A stretch of 64,000 nucleotides of DNA from Lycocorax pyrrhopterus obiensis (taxonomy: Eukaryota > Chordata > Aves > Passeriformes > Paradisaeidae), in the NCBI GenBank assembly GCA_014706295.1, contig JACSVZ010000007.1:4039699-4103698 (forward strand). Reading direction: 5' to 3'. Position 1 is the first letter of the stretch. Each line of letters starts with the position of its first letter. Shown here in pieces: positions 62,901 to 64,000 of the stretch. Position numbers and translations under genes: made by a program. The notes below the pieces were generated by a model. It worked only from the letters and a program-made list of their open reading frames with translations, searched no databases and was not told the origin of the DNA.

Positions 62901-64000
62901 ATAGCATAAAAAAGACCCTGGAATCTCAAAGCAACTCATTACTGAGCCTACACTGTGGGCCTGGAGCAGAATCCAGCTGATCCTGGGAACCCAGGATTAG
63001 ATACACACATGGAGCCTTCCCTCAACACTTTGTGGGCACAGGGGGACACACTTAGAGGACACACAGGACATCCCCCTTCCCCTCAGCTGCAATGCTGGCA
63101 CTGGACTGACACTAAAACCCAGAGAAACAAGAAGTCTCAATGAAGTACACAAAGAAATTTTAACTGCATGTTGCATGGTATCATCTTTCCTGTTCTTCAG
63201 CTTTCAATGCAGGCATAAGATGAAAAAATTTTAATTTGAAAAACCAAAGCTTATAATTAATGTCAAAGCTAAGAAACTTTTTCTAGGTCATCTTTAGGAT
63301 TCATTACACTTTTCAGTTTGGACATAGCTTTCTTTTGTCCCTACACTTGCTAGTATAACCCATATTCATTTCCTCTGGAAGCTGAGGTGTGCTCTATGTT
63401 AACTGGATTCAATAAAATCTGTAAAGAAAACTGGTGCTGTAACTTCTAATATAGTGTACAACACTTGATAAACTCTAGACCGACTGACTCATACACTGCT
63501 TAGTTCAAGCATTATAAGCACTAGCCTTGCTTTGGCTTTGATACTGCAAAGTACATCAGCAAAGTGGGCTTAGGTTGAACATGTTTTACTGTGGTTTTTG
63601 AGGGGGAATGGGAAACACTTGACTTTCCTTCCATCATTTGTCAGAGTCTTTCCCTGTTTATCTTTCAAAACAATGACAGACAGATGATAAAGCATGAAAA
63701 TCTGATTGCTTGAACACTTTTTTTAAAACCACAGCCTAACACAAAATGTAAAGGGTTTACATTCATTTTTGCAAGTCAAAAACTGCTATGTTTAGACTGG
63801 GACTATTCACAGTAGTTGCTGGTACCTGCTAACAGGCCTATCAATTGCAGACAAATGGACCATTTTCTCTCCAAATACATAATGAGGCATGAAATTAGGG
63901 GGCAGACAGTGTGGTTTTAGGCCAGTGATTTGACAGCAGGCCATAAAACTGATGGACAATGTAACTGTCTCCCGTGCCTTAAGAAAAAATAATCACTTTC
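56960..64000. other. Intergenic DNA to the window end, no gene recognised
   Basis: AT-rich, with short chance frames only (longest 123 codons). Contains a long pyrimidine tract at 58088-58135 and a small perfect palindrome, atcctggg/cccaggat, at 62980-62997. In other vertebrates the next gene beyond FSHB is ARL14EP, but none of its coding sequence was recognised here. Confidence 0.55.
58088..58135. repeat. Pyrimidine tract (TTTCTC-rich)
   Basis: Nearly 50 bases of T and C with a single g, ending close to a splice-acceptor-like cctacag. It is compatible with a microsatellite-derived tract or an unused acceptor; no exon follows that I can recognise. Confidence 0.8.

Noticed and set aside
1..64000. 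CRISPR arrays, operons, prophage, ribosome binding sites or other bacterial features
   Set aside because: The window is vertebrate nuclear DNA with introns, CR1 LINEs and ERV LTRs; nothing prokaryotic was seen.

Overview
This window looks like bird nuclear DNA, probably from a songbird. One complete, clearly recognisable gene is present: FSHB, the follitropin (FSH) beta subunit, on the + strand, with its TATA box at 41311 and coding exons at 41816-41974 and 42545-42781. The first 158 bases hold the N-terminal coding end of a second gene, KCNA4 (Kv1.4, an A-type potassium channel), on the - strand, cut by the window edge. The two genes diverge from a roughly 39 kb intergenic interval, matching the conserved vertebrate order KCNA4-FSHB. 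The avian assignment rests on the predicted FSHB protein (bird-type CSGYC motif and an Asn-Gly-Ser tail), CR1 LINE fragments and several bird-type endogenous retrovirus LTRs.

Layout. 1-158: KCNA4 start codon and inactivation-ball coding region (-). 159-2640: KCNA4 5' leader, a probable 813-bp leader intron (954-1766) and a CpG-island promoter (-). 2641-40900: AT-rich intergenic DNA with no gene I can support. It carries two CR1 fragments (21.1 and 24.4 kb), a solo LTR with a perfect 5-bp target duplication (22092-22730), two solo LTRs with 4-bp target duplications (37102-37538 and 38734-39336, both -), short hairpins and simple repeats. 40900-44750: FSHB with promoter, three exons, two introns and a probable ~2 kb 3' UTR. 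44750-64000: more intergenic DNA, with two abutting LTR sequences at 45388-46260, a weak LTR-like stretch near 52.6 kb, a poly-A retroposition scar at 55446, and a 1290-bp CpG-rich LTR at 55635-56924 followed by a tRNA-Val-like primer binding site. I see no retroviral gag, pol or env reading frame.

The two genes do not form a pathway. FSHB is a pituitary gonadotrope hormone gene; KCNA4 is a neuronal and cardiac channel gene. Almost all of the many short open frames (60-170 codons) are chance frames in non-coding DNA and are not annotated. I found no evidence of an undescribed multi-gene system. The most interesting material is the set of datable retroviral LTRs around FSHB, the structured KCNA4 leader, and a few small sequence duplications and hairpins.
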